A DNA stretch of 64,000 nucleotides from Nostocaceae cyanobacterium (GCA_030065825.1 JASJCY010000003.1:1-64000), one strand, 5' to 3'; shown: positions 37,701-46,125, counted from the stretch's first letter. Numbers and translations: made by a program. Notes: generated by a model from the sequence alone, not told the origin.

Positions 37701-39154
37701 CGAGCATCAAGGATAGCATTACTAACATTACCTCCAGTATTGCCAAAAATACCAATTCCATCAAAACCATCTTGAGTAATACGAATATCTCCACTAGGAA
37801 GGGATGTATTGGGTTGATACTGGTTCGTTAGCAAAACATTACCATTAGGTGCATCAAAGCGAACATCCCCAACAGTAATATCCGCACTCGTCGCCACTGG
37901 ATTGTTGGCTGGAGGATTTTCAGGGACAATAGAAGAGTTAAAGAAAGTCCCAGCATCTTTGCTAGTTCCCAGAGGAATACCAATAGCCTCCGGTGTCATT
38001 CCAGCACGTATATCTAGGGTTGGTTGGGTACTACCATCAATAACCAGGGAATTCCCATCTGATAAGGTGACATTGGCAAGTTCAGGAGTAGTTTGAGGAT
38101 TTATGGTATTCCCTGTGGTATCAGCACCAGTAATTATCGCAGCGTTAATATCCACCGAACCCCCAGCTAGTACATGCAGAGATGCTCCGAAATAACCAAA
38201 AAAGCTAACATCTCCCAGGGAGCGAATAATTGGATCGGATTCACTATATAACTCCCCCAAATCCCCATTTAACTGCTGAATCTGGAAATTACCCCCACTC
38301 CAGTAATGAGCATCCCCAAGGACGGGATTAGCAGAACGCAACACCATATCCCCACCGGAGAACAAGCCACTACTAGGATGATTTAAGGTAAAAATATTTA
38401 TGTTTTTATTTCCTTGAACTAAGAGTTTACCCCCAGTCGCAGCAATAAACGGATTTTCTACACTATCCCGCACTTTCAATGTATCTGTAGCTTGTAAGGT
38501 TAAATCTCCACCCGCTTGCACTTGACCAGATAAGTTTAAATTGCTACCAGATAATGTCAGATTTTGCCCAGCGACTAAGTTACCCTGGTTAATAATCTCT
38601 GTGGGTTGCTTACCTTCAAATTGCAAGCCAATGGGTGGTTGCACTTCAACCGTCAACAGGGGTGGTGCTTGGGGATTGGTAGCGCTAAACTCTTTGTCAC
38701 CAGGAAAAATTATACTGCTGGCTGTACTGGCAAAGAAAGACCCCTGAATATCTAACTGAGCATTTTTCCCGAATATAATTCCATTGGGATTGAGAAAGAA
38801 TAAATTGGCATCCCCCAATACCCCCAAGGTGCCAAATAAGCGAGATGGATTGCTTCCCGTTACCCGAGTGAAAATGTTCTCAATGGCTGCGGGATTGTCA
38901 AAATAGGCTGCTTTTCCGACATCGATATTGAATTCCCGGAAACTGTGGAAGAGGTTACTCCCACGAATTGCTCCCCCGTCAAGTCTGTCAATTTGCCCAT
39001 TTATGGGTGTTACCACTGAGTTTTCATGACCAAGGGTATCATCAGGGACAATTTGAGCGAATGCACCTATATTAGGAAAAGTGACAGCTATCCCACTAAG
39101 GGCGATCGCTGTCATCGAGAATCGAAAGTGCCAATTATACCAGTTTGGTTTCAT
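34727..39154 (-). CDS. Filamentous haemagglutinin-type TPS exoprotein (TpsA 2)
   Basis: Encodes 1475 residues. Signal peptide to about 34 (IGAFAQ), then the TPS domain with DDTLGHENSVV, NLFHSFREFNI, TRVTGSNPSRLFG, LFFLNPNGIIFG and GSFFASTA. The beta-helix region has repeats of about 55 residues of the pattern DITITTGSLSVTNGA then NVTINARDTISFDGVG (roughly 600-830). The end carries a Cys pair (SGCQAG; LKPLCQEK). No tpsB is adjacent on the same strand; TpsB 3 is the closest. Function is probably adhesion or an extracellular role, target unknown. Confidence 0.92.
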   Translation of the reverse strand: MKPNWYNWHFRFSMTAIALSGIAVTFPNIGAFAQIVPDDTLGHENSVVTPINGQIDRLDGGAIRGSNLFHSFREFNIDVGKAAYFDNPAAIENIFTRVTGSNPSRLFGTLGVLGDANLFFLNPNGIIFGKNAQLDIQGSFFASTASSIIFPGDKEFSATNPQAPPLLTVEVQPPIGLQFEGKQPTEIINQGNLVAGQNLTLSGSNLNLSGQVQAGGDLTLQATDTLKVRDSVENPFIAATGGKLLVQGNKNINIFTLNHPSSGLFSGGDMVLRSANPVLGDAHYWSGGNFQIQQLNGDLGELYSESDPIIRSLGDVSFFGYFGASLHVLAGGSVDINAAIITGADTTGNTINPQTTPELANVTLSDGNSLVIDGSTQPTLDIRAGMTPEAIGIPLGTSKDAGTFFNSSIVPENPPANNPVATSADITVGDVRFDAPNGNVLLTNQYQPNTSLPSGDIRITQDGFDGIGIFGNTGGNVSNAILDARGNITLDGSVIFTDSEIGNGGDITLLAKGNINLNSGSQIGSLGLLAGNINLKSDANISLTNNSILSLNLSTVAGTKGGDINITANSLSAKDGSRIINRTRGQGNTGNVIINASDRVSFDTESFVDSGVLPGREGTGGDISITTGSLSVINGAYLDSSSFGIGDSGNVIINARDTISFDGVGTNGISSQIRSGLALQAQGQAGDITITTGSLSVTNGAVLDALSSGIGDAGNVTINARDTISFDGVGSNGIASTIFSSLVPEGQGQGGDITITTGSLFVTNGANFNASNFAFGNPGKVKITARDTVSFDGVGMTDDSSPPSGVSAIVNQGAQGSKSGGIEITTGSLSIKNGARVLTNTLGTADGGDVEINARDTVFLDRGSIYSSPGFDRNTEVSVPADGNGGDIKITTGSLVLTNDSNLSTSTFGNGRGGDIQVNARDKISVSGGSGFSSVTTGSGNAGNIEITAGNTVSFDGVGVTQRVDLSPIGVERISGGGEVSSGINSSVSRISEFGRVARGKGGDIRITTGSLFVTNGASLSSFTTGEGDSADAGNIIIRANDLVSFDGNSLANTSVTSVLILDDGTTERFAVTGDGGDIDIQARSLSVTNGARLATTTLGAGKAGDILVNTTESVTVSGVSPATNNSNDNTEPRISLLITGTGSVDANATGEGGNIDIKTGVLKISEGAALSARSSRSSGKAGDIAVNVNELELTAGGKISTTTRSTGVAGNITVNATDKITISGIDPRVESPESGLFADSLSSDTTSAGNITVNSPLLLMDNQGRITTQNTSSNGGNINLDLEDLLLLRNHSLISTTAGTAQAGGNGGNIKIDTQFIVAFPSENSDITANAFTGNGGRIQIQATGIFGIEPRLRLTPFSDITASSIFGVNGIVEINTPGIDPNQGLTKLPEEPEKVEFASGCQAGGKEKMAFFNIGRGGLPPSPNQTLPSENIIAPWVPLVNQEHKGANQELLQSSTTAENGNRTSLKPLCQEK

Positions 39155-39246
39155 CAGTAAGGTTTTTCAACAACTGCGGTGGTTGCACAAGCCAGTCCGG
39201 TATTAACAAGGATAAATGGTAAATGGTGAATAACATTTACCTGCGT

Positions 39247-39348
39247 CAGAAACCGGGTTTTCTTGGAATATTAACTTGTAAAAACCCTAATTTTTCGTTT
39301 ATAAACCCGGTTTCTCCCCCCTTGCCCTTGAATGGTACAAGATATGAC
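39247..39348. repeat. AAACCCGGTTTCT element with degraded left end
   Basis: CAGAAACCGGGTTTTCTTGG, then TTTATAAACCCGGTTTCTCC, then CTTGAATGGTACAAGATATGAC. The interior matches the element at 45401-45521 almost base for base; the right end is conserved and the left end is not. It lies in the divergent gap between tpsA 2 and the HTH gene. Confidence 0.75.
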
Positions 39349-39480
39349 TGAACCCATTACCAACCCCACAGATATGATAACTATGCAAACGGAATCGATC
39401 TGAAAAATAATTTTCCTCTGTGTGCATATTGATAACTCCGTGGCACCAAGAGTAATTACAGAGTCGAAACAGTTACAGAT

Positions 39481-40080
39481 ATGTCACAGGATTATTCTAA
39501 ATCTGACATTGGGGAAAAGGATTCCCCTGTTGTGGGTAAGTATTTAACGGCTTTTCAGCGCAAAATGTTACAAAAAAGGCTGGAAGCAGATTTATCTCAC
39601 AAGTACCGTCAGCGGTTGCAAATCATGTTGCTAGCGGATGAGGGCAAAACTCAAGGGGAAATTTGCAAAGCTTTGGGTTGTTCTCCCCACACAGCTAGAC
39701 ATTGGATTTTGATGGCACAACATGGTGAAGCGCATAATTGGCAGTCTAACCCGATTGGTCGTCCTAAAGCTGTTAATGATGAATATTTGCAACGGTTGCA
39801 GGAGTTGGTAAGTAATTCTCCTAAAGAGTTTGGTTATCCCTTCCAACGCTGGACAGCACAATGGTTGGGTAAGCATTTAGCGAAGGAATTTGGCATTGAA
39901 ATTGCTCCCCGTCATATTAATCGCTTACTTAAACAAATGGGGTTATCTACTAAACCGAAATCTGCACAAGCTGAGGAAACTATCAAGGCAAGTGATGGGA
40001 TTGTAATTGGTAATCTGAATTCTAGCAATCTGCCTGAATATTCGGAATTGTGGATATTTAATCCGAGCAAATTAGGTTAA
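39481..40080 (+). CDS. HTH protein derived from an IS630-type transposase N-terminus
   Basis: Encodes 199 residues. A first helix-turn-helix (about 30-75: RLQIMLLADEGKTQGEICKA, then GCSPHTARHWILMA) and a second winged-helix-like part (YPFQRWTAQWLGKHLAKEFG, then RHINRLLKQMGL) match the DNA-binding half of IS630/Tc1-type transposases. The DDE catalytic domain is absent: after about residue 160 there is a short unrelated tail ending at a clean stop. It stands 54 bases upstream of the export triad on the same strand. A domesticated regulator of the peptide locus is the most economical reading, but a truncated transposase cannot be excluded. Confidence 0.75.
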   Translation: MSQDYSKSDIGEKDSPVVGKYLTAFQRKMLQKRLEADLSHKYRQRLQIMLLADEGKTQGEICKALGCSPHTARHWILMAQHGEAHNWQSNPIGRPKAVNDEYLQRLQELVSNSPKEFGYPFQRWTAQWLGKHLAKEFGIEIAPRHINRLLKQMGLSTKPKSAQAEETIKASDGIVIGNLNSSNLPEYSELWIFNPSKLG

Positions 40081-40134
40081 TTTTTTTGACTTTTGACTTT
40101 TGACTTTTGAGTTTCGCAAAGCAGTTGACTAATT

Positions 40135-42852
40135 ATGGTTCACAATATATCAATTATTTCCCGTCAGCAAGTTGCTGATATTTTAGGATATTCCTTTTCA
40201 GAATCAGAATTTAATAGTTTTTATCAACAAATCAAGGTTCGGGAACCAAAGGTAGGTTTATTTTGGCAAGCCAGTGATGCAGAAGCTGGAATTTATATAG
40301 TTATTGCTGGTAAGGTAAGACTAATTAATACTGGGGGAGAGTTAATTACTACTCTGGAAATGGGAGAATCTTTTGGAGAATTGACCTTTTTCCCATCGGC
40401 ATCTTTTCAACCTTATTCAGCCAGGGCTTCTCGTAATCTGAAATTATGTTATATTCCCCCAGAATTACTATTTTCTTTAATTCGCAAACATCCCCAAATT
40501 CAAGACCATTTATACAATCGTGCCCAAGAGTACAATTTACGATTGTCTGATGAAAATACTATCAGCCAAAACATTCAGAAACAACCTAATCAAGACTTTA
40601 CTGTCCAACATCAGGAACCACTATCAACTGAGAAAAAAATCAGTCAAGCTTACTTTCCCAATCCTACCCAAAGAGTAGGTCATCTCTGGCAGAAAATCAC
40701 CCACCGTTACCCTTATTTTGCCCAACAAAGCGGTTCTGACTGCGGTGCTGCTTGTTTGGTAATGGTTGGTCGTTATTGGGGTAAACGCTTTAATGTGAAT
40801 CGCTTGCGAGACATTTCCAATGCAGACCGCAATGGGGCATCATTACGGGGATTATCCACTGCTGCGGAAAGTATAGGCTTTTCTACCCGTCCTGTCAAAG
40901 CTAGTTTGGATCAATTAGCAAAACAAACACTACCATGTATTGCTCATTGGCAAGGAAATCATTACATTGTAGTCTACGAAATTACCCGTAAACATGTAGT
41001 TGTTGCTGACCCAGCTATTGGTCAAAAAAGTTTCACTCACCAGGAATTTCAAGCAGGTTGGACTGGTTACGCATTACTACTGCAACCCACAGCATTGTTA
41101 AAAGAACAAGAGAATGTCTCAACTCCTTTTTGGCAATTCTTTGAGTTAGTTAAACCTCACAGTTTAGTGCTGTTAGAAGTGTTTATTGCTTCGGTATTTA
41201 TCCAGTTATTTGGATTGATTACACCGATATTTACGCAGTTAATTTTAGATAGGGTGGTGGTGCAGCGTTCTGGGTTAACTTTAACAGCAGTTGGCTTGGG
41301 ATTACTGATGTTTAGCCTGTTCCGAGTTGCCATGATGGGTTTGCGGCAATACCTACTCGACCATACAGCAAATAAAGTAGACTTAGCACTAATTGTGGGA
41401 TTTGTGCGCCATACTTTGCGCTTACCTCTGGGTTTTTTCGAGTCTCGTTTTGTAGGAGATATTACATCACGCATACAGGAAAATCGCAAAATTCAGCGTT
41501 TTATGACTGGCGAAGCACTTTCCATATTGCTGGATTTATTGACTGTTTTTATCTATATCGGGCTAATGTTCTGGTATAGCTGGCAAATGGCATTACTAGC
41601 ATTAGCGATCGCACCGCCATTTTTAGCGCTAGCATTAATTGCTACACCTTTTCTCAAGCGAATTTCCCATGAAGTATTTGGTGCAATGGCAAAAGAAAGC
41701 AGTTATCTGATTGAGACTCTCAATGGTATTCGTACTATTAAGTCTACATCAGTTGAACAAACGGTACGTTGGCATTGGGAAGACTTATTAAATGAGAAGA
41801 TAAAAAAGAATTTTTCTGGGCAAGTTATTGGTAATAGATTGCAGATTTTTAGCAATACTATTGAAGCATTAGCAACTACTGGATTATTGTGGTTGGGAGC
41901 GTGGTTAGTAATTGAGAATCAGCTTACCATTGGGCAATTAGTTGCTTTTAATATGTTGTTGGGTAATGTAATTCGTCCTTTCCAAAGACTAACAGTATTA
42001 TGGGAAGATTTGCAGGAAGTTGTGATTGCTGTGGAACGTCTGAATGATGTTTTAGATTACGAACCAGAGGAAGATTTACAACATCAAGTCAGGCAATCTT
42101 TACCAGATTTACAGGGTAACATTCGCTTCGATAATGTAACATTCCGCTATCACCCAGAAAGCGATATTAATGTCTTGGAAAATCTTAGTTTTGAGGTCAA
42201 ACCAGGGCAAATGGTAGCCTTAGTAGGACGTAGTGGTTCTGGGAAAAGCACCATTTCTAAATTAGCTTTGGGGTTATATTCACCAACGGATGGGAAAGTA
42301 TTAATTGATGGGAAAGATATCAGCAGTTTATCTCTGCGTTCATTACGACAACAAATTGGAGTAGTGGATCAAGATACCTTCTTATTTGGGGGAACAATTC
42401 GGGAAAATATCACCCTCTCTCATCCAGAAGCCAGTTTAGAAGAGGTAATAGAAGCAGCAAAACTTGCAGGTGCAAATGAGTTTATTCAAAAGCTACCAAT
42501 GGGTTACGAAACCCAAATTGGGGAAGGTGGGGGAATGTTATCAGGGGGACAAAGACAGCGTTTAGCAATTGCGCGTGCGTTGTTAGGAAATCCTCGGTTA
42601 TTAATATTAGATGAAGCTACTTCTCATTTAGATGCAGAATCAGAACGCATTATTCAAACCAATCTAAATACTATTCTTAAAAATCGTACCACCTTGGTAA
42701 TTGCTCATCGTCTTTCTACAGTGCGTAAAGCGGATTTGATTTTAGTAATGGATAGGGGTGTATTAATTGAAAGTGGTACTCATGAAGAATTAATGGCAAA
42801 GCAAGGACATTATTTCTATCTCAACCAACAGCAATTAGATGTTGCAGCATAA
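40135..42852 (+). CDS. Peptidase-containing ABC exporter (C39) with N-terminal cyclic-nucleotide-binding domain
   Basis: Encodes 905 residues. Order: cNMP-binding-like beta roll (about 30-125, AGIYIVIAGKVRLI, GESFGELTFF), C39 peptidase (about 190-320) with oxyanion Gln and Cys203 in QQSGSDCGAAC, His276 in GNHYIVV and Asp292 in VADPA, six membrane helices (about 340-620), then the ATPase with Walker A GRSGSGKST, signature LSGGQRQR, Walker B LLILDEAT and switch His IAHRLST. All catalytic residues are present. Such exporters cut double-glycine leaders and export the core. The six GG-leader precursors encoded at 45955-47332 are the obvious substrates. It is followed by HlyD and PpiC genes at short gaps. 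Confidence 0.95.
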   Translation: MVHNISIISRQQVADILGYSFSESEFNSFYQQIKVREPKVGLFWQASDAEAGIYIVIAGKVRLINTGGELITTLEMGESFGELTFFPSASFQPYSARASRNLKLCYIPPELLFSLIRKHPQIQDHLYNRAQEYNLRLSDENTISQNIQKQPNQDFTVQHQEPLSTEKKISQAYFPNPTQRVGHLWQKITHRYPYFAQQSGSDCGAACLVMVGRYWGKRFNVNRLRDISNADRNGASLRGLSTAAESIGFSTRPVKASLDQLAKQTLPCIAHWQGNHYIVVYEITRKHVVVADPAIGQKSFTHQEFQAGWTGYALLLQPTALLKEQENVSTPFWQFFELVKPHSLVLLEVFIASVFIQLFGLITPIFTQLILDRVVVQRSGLTLTAVGLGLLMFSLFRVAMMGLRQYLLDHTANKVDLALIVGFVRHTLRLPLGFFESRFVGDITSRIQENRKIQRFMTGEALSILLDLLTVFIYIGLMFWYSWQMALLALAIAPPFLALALIATPFLKRISHEVFGAMAKESSYLIETLNGIRTIKSTSVEQTVRWHWEDLLNEKIKKNFSGQVIGNRLQIFSNTIEALATTGLLWLGAWLVIENQLTIGQLVAFNMLLGNVIRPFQRLTVLWEDLQEVVIAVERLNDVLDYEPEEDLQHQVRQSLPDLQGNIRFDNVTFRYHPESDINVLENLSFEVKPGQMVALVGRSGSGKSTISKLALGLYSPTDGKVLIDGKDISSLSLRSLRQQIGVVDQDTFLFGGTIRENITLSHPEASLEEVIEAAKLAGANEFIQKLPMGYETQIGEGGGMLSGGQRQRLAIARALLGNPRLLILDEATSHLDAESERIIQTNLNTILKNRTTLVIAHRLSTVRKADLILVMDRGVLIESGTHEELMAKQGHYFYLNQQQLDVAA

Positions 42853-42906
42853 ATGTATCTTACCCAGAGAAAATTTTCATCATAATTAGAAATTTAGAAT
42901 ATTCCT

Positions 42907-44391
42907 ATGCCTGAAAATTACACACTTAATGGACATATTCCTACTCAAACTATTTCCCATAGTGATGAATGGTCATATGCTACCAAGGAAAACCTCGATA
43001 CATTACCAAAAGTTTGGACGCGGGGATTACTCTATTTGATAGTGGTATTTATCGGTATTGCTTTACCTTGGGGAATGCTATCGAAAGTGGACGAAACCGG
43101 AATAGCAAGAGGAAGATTAGAACCCCAGGGAAAAACCTTCAGATTAGATGCACCAGTAACAGGAACAGTCAAAGCAATTCCTGTTCAGGAAGGAGATACG
43201 GTTAAAGCTGGGCAGAATTTAGTAGAACTAGAATCAGAGTTACTTAACACAGAACTCCAGCAGCAACAGCGGAAATTAGAAGGTCAACAAAATCGCTTAA
43301 ATCAATTAGAATTACTAGAGAATCAATTAATGTTGGCACTGCGTACTCAGCAGCAACAAAACCAAGCTCAACAGTTAGAAAAGCAAGCACAAATAGAGCA
43401 AGCAAGGCAAAATCTTGATTCTCTTAAAGCCTCCTATAGTTTACAGAAAGAAGAGAAAACGGCACAAGTAGAACAGGCTAAACAAGCAATTGAATCGAGT
43501 AAATCTGATTATGAATTAGCAAAAATACGTTTAGCAACTGCTCAAGAAAAAATCCCTCGTTACAAACAAGCTTATGAGCAAGGAGCCTTATCTAAAGAGC
43601 GCTTTCTTGATGTAGAACAATTAGCAAAAGAAAATCAGAAAAACCTCAACAAAGCTAAATCAGAAATAGCCCAAGTTCAATCCAGACTGAAAGAGCAACA
43701 AAAAAGTTATAAGAAGATAATTCATCAAGCATCTTCAGAAATTAAGCAAGCTCAACTCCGCTTACAAGAGCAAGAACGCAGTTATAAAAGTTTGGTTCAT
43801 TCCGGTAAACTAGCTTTGCTAAAAAGCCAAGAACAACTGAATAATTTACAGACTCAAATAACTACCTTAAAAGCAGAAATCGACCAGAGCAAAACTCAGA
43901 TGAAATCCTTAAAATTTCAGCTAAATCAAAGAGTATTAAAAGCACCCATCGATGGCATAATTTTTCAATTACCAGTTAAAGGGAAAGGGACAGTGGTGCA
44001 ACCAGGAAACATGATTGCAGAGATTGCACCAAAAGGTACATCTTTGCGACTGAAAGCACAAATGGGGACAACTGAAAGTGGTTCTTTAGAAAAAGGAATG
44101 GCTGTAAAAATCAAGTTTGATGCCTACCCTTTCCAGGATTATGGAGTAATAGAAGGGAAGTTAATGGAGATTTCACCTACTACTAAATTTACCGAAACAG
44201 AGCAAGGAAAAGTAGCTACCTATGACTTAGATATACAACTAAATCAAGCTTGTATTCCTGCACCTAATAAATGTATTTCCCTTCGTCCTGGAGATACAGC
44301 AACTGCTGAGGTAATTATCCGTCAGCGTCGCTTAATTGATTTTATTCTCGATCCATTTAAAAAGTTACAACAAGGGGGTTGGGAATTTTAA
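42907..44391 (+). CDS. HlyD-family membrane-fusion adaptor
   Basis: Encodes 494 residues: one membrane helix (about 38-58), a lipoyl-like half motif (LDAPVTGTVKAIPVQEGDTV, then KAGQNLVELES), a coiled coil of about 200 residues rich in Gln and Lys (100-340), the second lipoyl half (VLKAPIDGIIFQL; VVQPGNMIAEIAP) and a beta-barrel end. It joins an inner-membrane ABC exporter to an outer-membrane TolC-type channel, so it should work with the C39 transporter 54 bases upstream. No TolC gene is in the window. Confidence 0.94.
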   Translation: MPENYTLNGHIPTQTISHSDEWSYATKENLDTLPKVWTRGLLYLIVVFIGIALPWGMLSKVDETGIARGRLEPQGKTFRLDAPVTGTVKAIPVQEGDTVKAGQNLVELESELLNTELQQQQRKLEGQQNRLNQLELLENQLMLALRTQQQQNQAQQLEKQAQIEQARQNLDSLKASYSLQKEEKTAQVEQAKQAIESSKSDYELAKIRLATAQEKIPRYKQAYEQGALSKERFLDVEQLAKENQKNLNKAKSEIAQVQSRLKEQQKSYKKIIHQASSEIKQAQLRLQEQERSYKSLVHSGKLALLKSQEQLNNLQTQITTLKAEIDQSKTQMKSLKFQLNQRVLKAPIDGIIFQLPVKGKGTVVQPGNMIAEIAPKGTSLRLKAQMGTTESGSLEKGMAVKIKFDAYPFQDYGVIEGKLMEISPTTKFTETEQGKVATYDLDIQLNQACIPAPNKCISLRPGDTATAEVIIRQRRLIDFILDPFKKLQQGGWEF

Positions 44392-44405
44392 TTAGGAATT
44401 TGTAG

Positions 44406-44424
44406 GGGCGCAATGCTTGCGCCC
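44406..44424. repeat. GGGCGCAA hairpin, third copy
   Basis: Perfect 8-bp stem GGGCGCAA (44406-44413) and TTGCGCCC (44417-44424) inside the repeat GTAGGGGCGCAATGCTTGCG. It lies between the HlyD and PpiC genes and would be transcribed as an intercistronic hairpin if they share a transcript. Confidence 0.8.
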
Positions 44425-44478
44425 ATAAATTACCAATTTTGAATTTTGAATTTTTAACTAATTACTAGGAGGAGAATC

Positions 44479-45216
44479 ATGTCACAAGCTATTACTATTA
44501 CTAGGGAAGATATTCTTGATCAAATTAAACTATCCTGCAAAATTCCAGAAATTACTGAAACTATTATTACCCGCAAAATTATTGCTAATGCTGCATCTAA
44601 AGCAGGTATTAAAGTAGAGACAAGTGAATTACAGCAAGCAGCAGATGCAATGCGGTTAATTAATCAACTTTTAACCCCCGAAGCAACTTGGGAATGGCTT
44701 GAAAAACATGGTCTTTCTTTAGATGATTTTGAAGAAATAGTGTACACAAACTTGATTAGAAATAAGATAGCTCAACATCTATTTATAGATAAAGTTGAAC
44801 CCTATTTCTTTGAACATCAACTAGATTATGCTGGTGCAATCATATATGAAGTTATTTTGGATGATGAAGACTTAGCAATAGAACTGTTTTATGCTATCAG
44901 TGAAGGAGAAATAAATTTCCCAGAAATTGCTCACCAATATATTCAAGATACAGAATTACGTCGTCAAGGTGGATATCGAGGGTTAGTAAAGCGTCAGGAA
45001 ATGAAACCAGAGATTTCTGCTGCTGTTTTTGCTGCTAAACCTCCACAGGTAATTAAACCTATCGTAACTGCTAAAGGAGTGCATCTGATTTTAGTAGAGG
45101 AGATTATTCAACCACAGTTAGATGAAAAGTTGCGTTATCAGATTCTGGGTGAATTATTTGATGGGTGGTTAAAGAAGCAAGTTGAGCAAGTTGAGGTTGT
45201 GAAGCACCTTGAGTAA
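44479..45216 (+). CDS. PpiC/SurA-like peptidylprolyl isomerase
   Basis: Encodes 245 residues; strong ribosome site AGGAGGAG about 6 bases before the ATG. An N-terminal SurA-like helical part (about 1-105) is followed by a parvulin domain (about 110-225: FPEIAHQYIQDTELRRQGGY, VFAAKPPQVIKPIVTAKGVH). No signal peptide is seen, so it should act in the cytoplasm, unlike SurA. Placement after the C39 exporter and HlyD suggests a role in presenting or folding the exported peptide (inference). It is the last gene of the plus-strand set and faces the convergent precursor genes. Confidence 0.9.
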   Translation: MSQAITITREDILDQIKLSCKIPEITETIITRKIIANAASKAGIKVETSELQQAADAMRLINQLLTPEATWEWLEKHGLSLDDFEEIVYTNLIRNKIAQHLFIDKVEPYFFEHQLDYAGAIIYEVILDDEDLAIELFYAISEGEINFPEIAHQYIQDTELRRQGGYRGLVKRQEMKPEISAAVFAAKPPQVIKPIVTAKGVHLILVEEIIQPQLDEKLRYQILGELFDGWLKKQVEQVEVVKHLE

Positions 45217-45240
45217 ATAATAAATAATTAATTCTTCAGT

Positions 45241-45388
45241 TAGAGGATGTTTATAAAACAAATATAAAACTCTCGTGAGGGTCGAGAAACCGGGTTTCTT
45301 TTGGTTTATATACTCTGATTATCAGTTACCCACCCATAGAAACCCGGTTTCTTTGGTTTTTAGGTTTTATTTATAAACACACTCTTAG
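45241..45388. mobile_element. MITE-like element with AGAAACCCGGTTTCT core
   Basis: Imperfect inverted ends TAGAGGATGTTTATAAA and TTTATAAACACACTCTTA enclose two opposed palindromes, GAGAAACCGGGTTTCTTTTG and CATAGAAACCCGGTTTCTTT. It shares ends and core with 13190-13338 and 53579-53678. It starts 25 bases after the PpiC gene. Confidence 0.65.
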
Positions 45389-45400
45389 ACTTTGTTATCG

Positions 45401-45521
45401 CACATCTTGCACCTGGGTTAGAAACCGGGTTCCGATGCGAATATTGACCTGTAAAAACCCTAATTTTTCGTTTATAAACCCGGTTTCTCGGTGCTTGTCC
45501 TTGAATGGTGCAAGATATGAC
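45401..45521. repeat. CATCTTGCACC / GGTGCAAGAT inverted-end element
   Basis: CACATCTTGCACC at the left and GGTGCAAGATATGA at the right form inverted ends. The interior carries AGAAACCGGGTTCCGA and TTTATAAACCCGGTTTCTCG. It is the most complete copy in the window and matches 39247-39348 over about 90 bases. Confidence 0.75.
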
Positions 45522-45741
45522 TTATTCTTTATAGGGATGACAAAGTCTTTACTTATAGCTTATTTTTATAATATCAATCTCACCTAAGCATTTGAAGAAA
45601 CTATTTCATTTTCAAATGGGTACAAAAAATTTATAAATATTAGCCCCATCAAACTGTTAAATTACATCAATATGAAAGTTTGAGATGGGTATTACCTACT
45701 CTAAAAATTCCTAACATTGTTCACAATTTATTTACTATTTC

Positions 45742-45865
45742 AGGACTTACGATAGTGTCACAATTGGTAGCTGGTGCGTGAGGTCGGAAGTCTTATTTCT
45801 ACGTTCACATCGTTTCGTAGCGTCACACACCCTACAAGAAAAAATGTGCCAGTTGCGTAAGTCCT
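45742..45865. mobile_element. 124-bp MITE with AGGACTTAC ends
   Basis: Left end AGGACTTACGATAGTGTCAC (45742-45761) and right end, read inversely, AGGACTTACGCAACTGGCAC share most positions. There is no coding frame inside. AGGACTTAC termini are familiar to me from cyanobacterial insertion elements, so this is likely a non-autonomous derivative. Confidence 0.7.
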
Positions 45866-45881
45866 ATATTTATATAAATAA

Positions 45882-45907
45882 GGTGCGTTAACTTTATGTA
45901 ACGCACC
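45882..45907. terminator. Possible bidirectional terminator hairpin
   Basis: Perfect 9-bp stem GGTGCGTTA (45882-45890) and TAACGCACC (45899-45907), with 8-base loop, between the convergent PpiC gene and the last precursor gene. There is no long T run on either side, so termination is a positional inference. Confidence 0.45.
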
Positions 45908-45954
45908 CTATTAAAGTTCTTAGTATTTATCACCAAAATGATATGGTGATATGA

Positions 45955-46125
45955 TTACAAACAACCGTAGTTAGTACATACAGGTGTCCATGTTACTGTC
46001 CCTGTTGGTATTCCACCAATTGTCTGTCCCAGTTCATCATCATTCAATTCGTTAATGAAACTATCAGAATCAATGAATAAATCTGAACCAACAGGTTTTA
46101 ACTCCGAAACATTGATATTTGCCAT
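45955..46125 (-). CDS. Lanthipeptide precursor 6 (double-glycine leader)
   Basis: A 56-residue peptide, shorter than most gene callers accept. The leader begins MANINVSELKPVGSDLFIDS, has no Cys and ends in TIGG at residues 35-38. The core of 18 residues is IPTGTVTWTPVCTNYGCL, with two Cys and five Thr, suited to lanthionine formation. Ribosome site AGGAGATAAAATCAA precedes the ATG. Its leader is nearly identical to that of precursor 5, showing recent duplication. It is the last of six tandem precursor genes, facing the PpiC gene. The mature structure is unknown. Confidence 0.85.
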   Translation of the reverse strand: MANINVSELKPVGSDLFIDSDSFINELNDDELGQTIGGIPTGTVTWTPVCTNYGCL

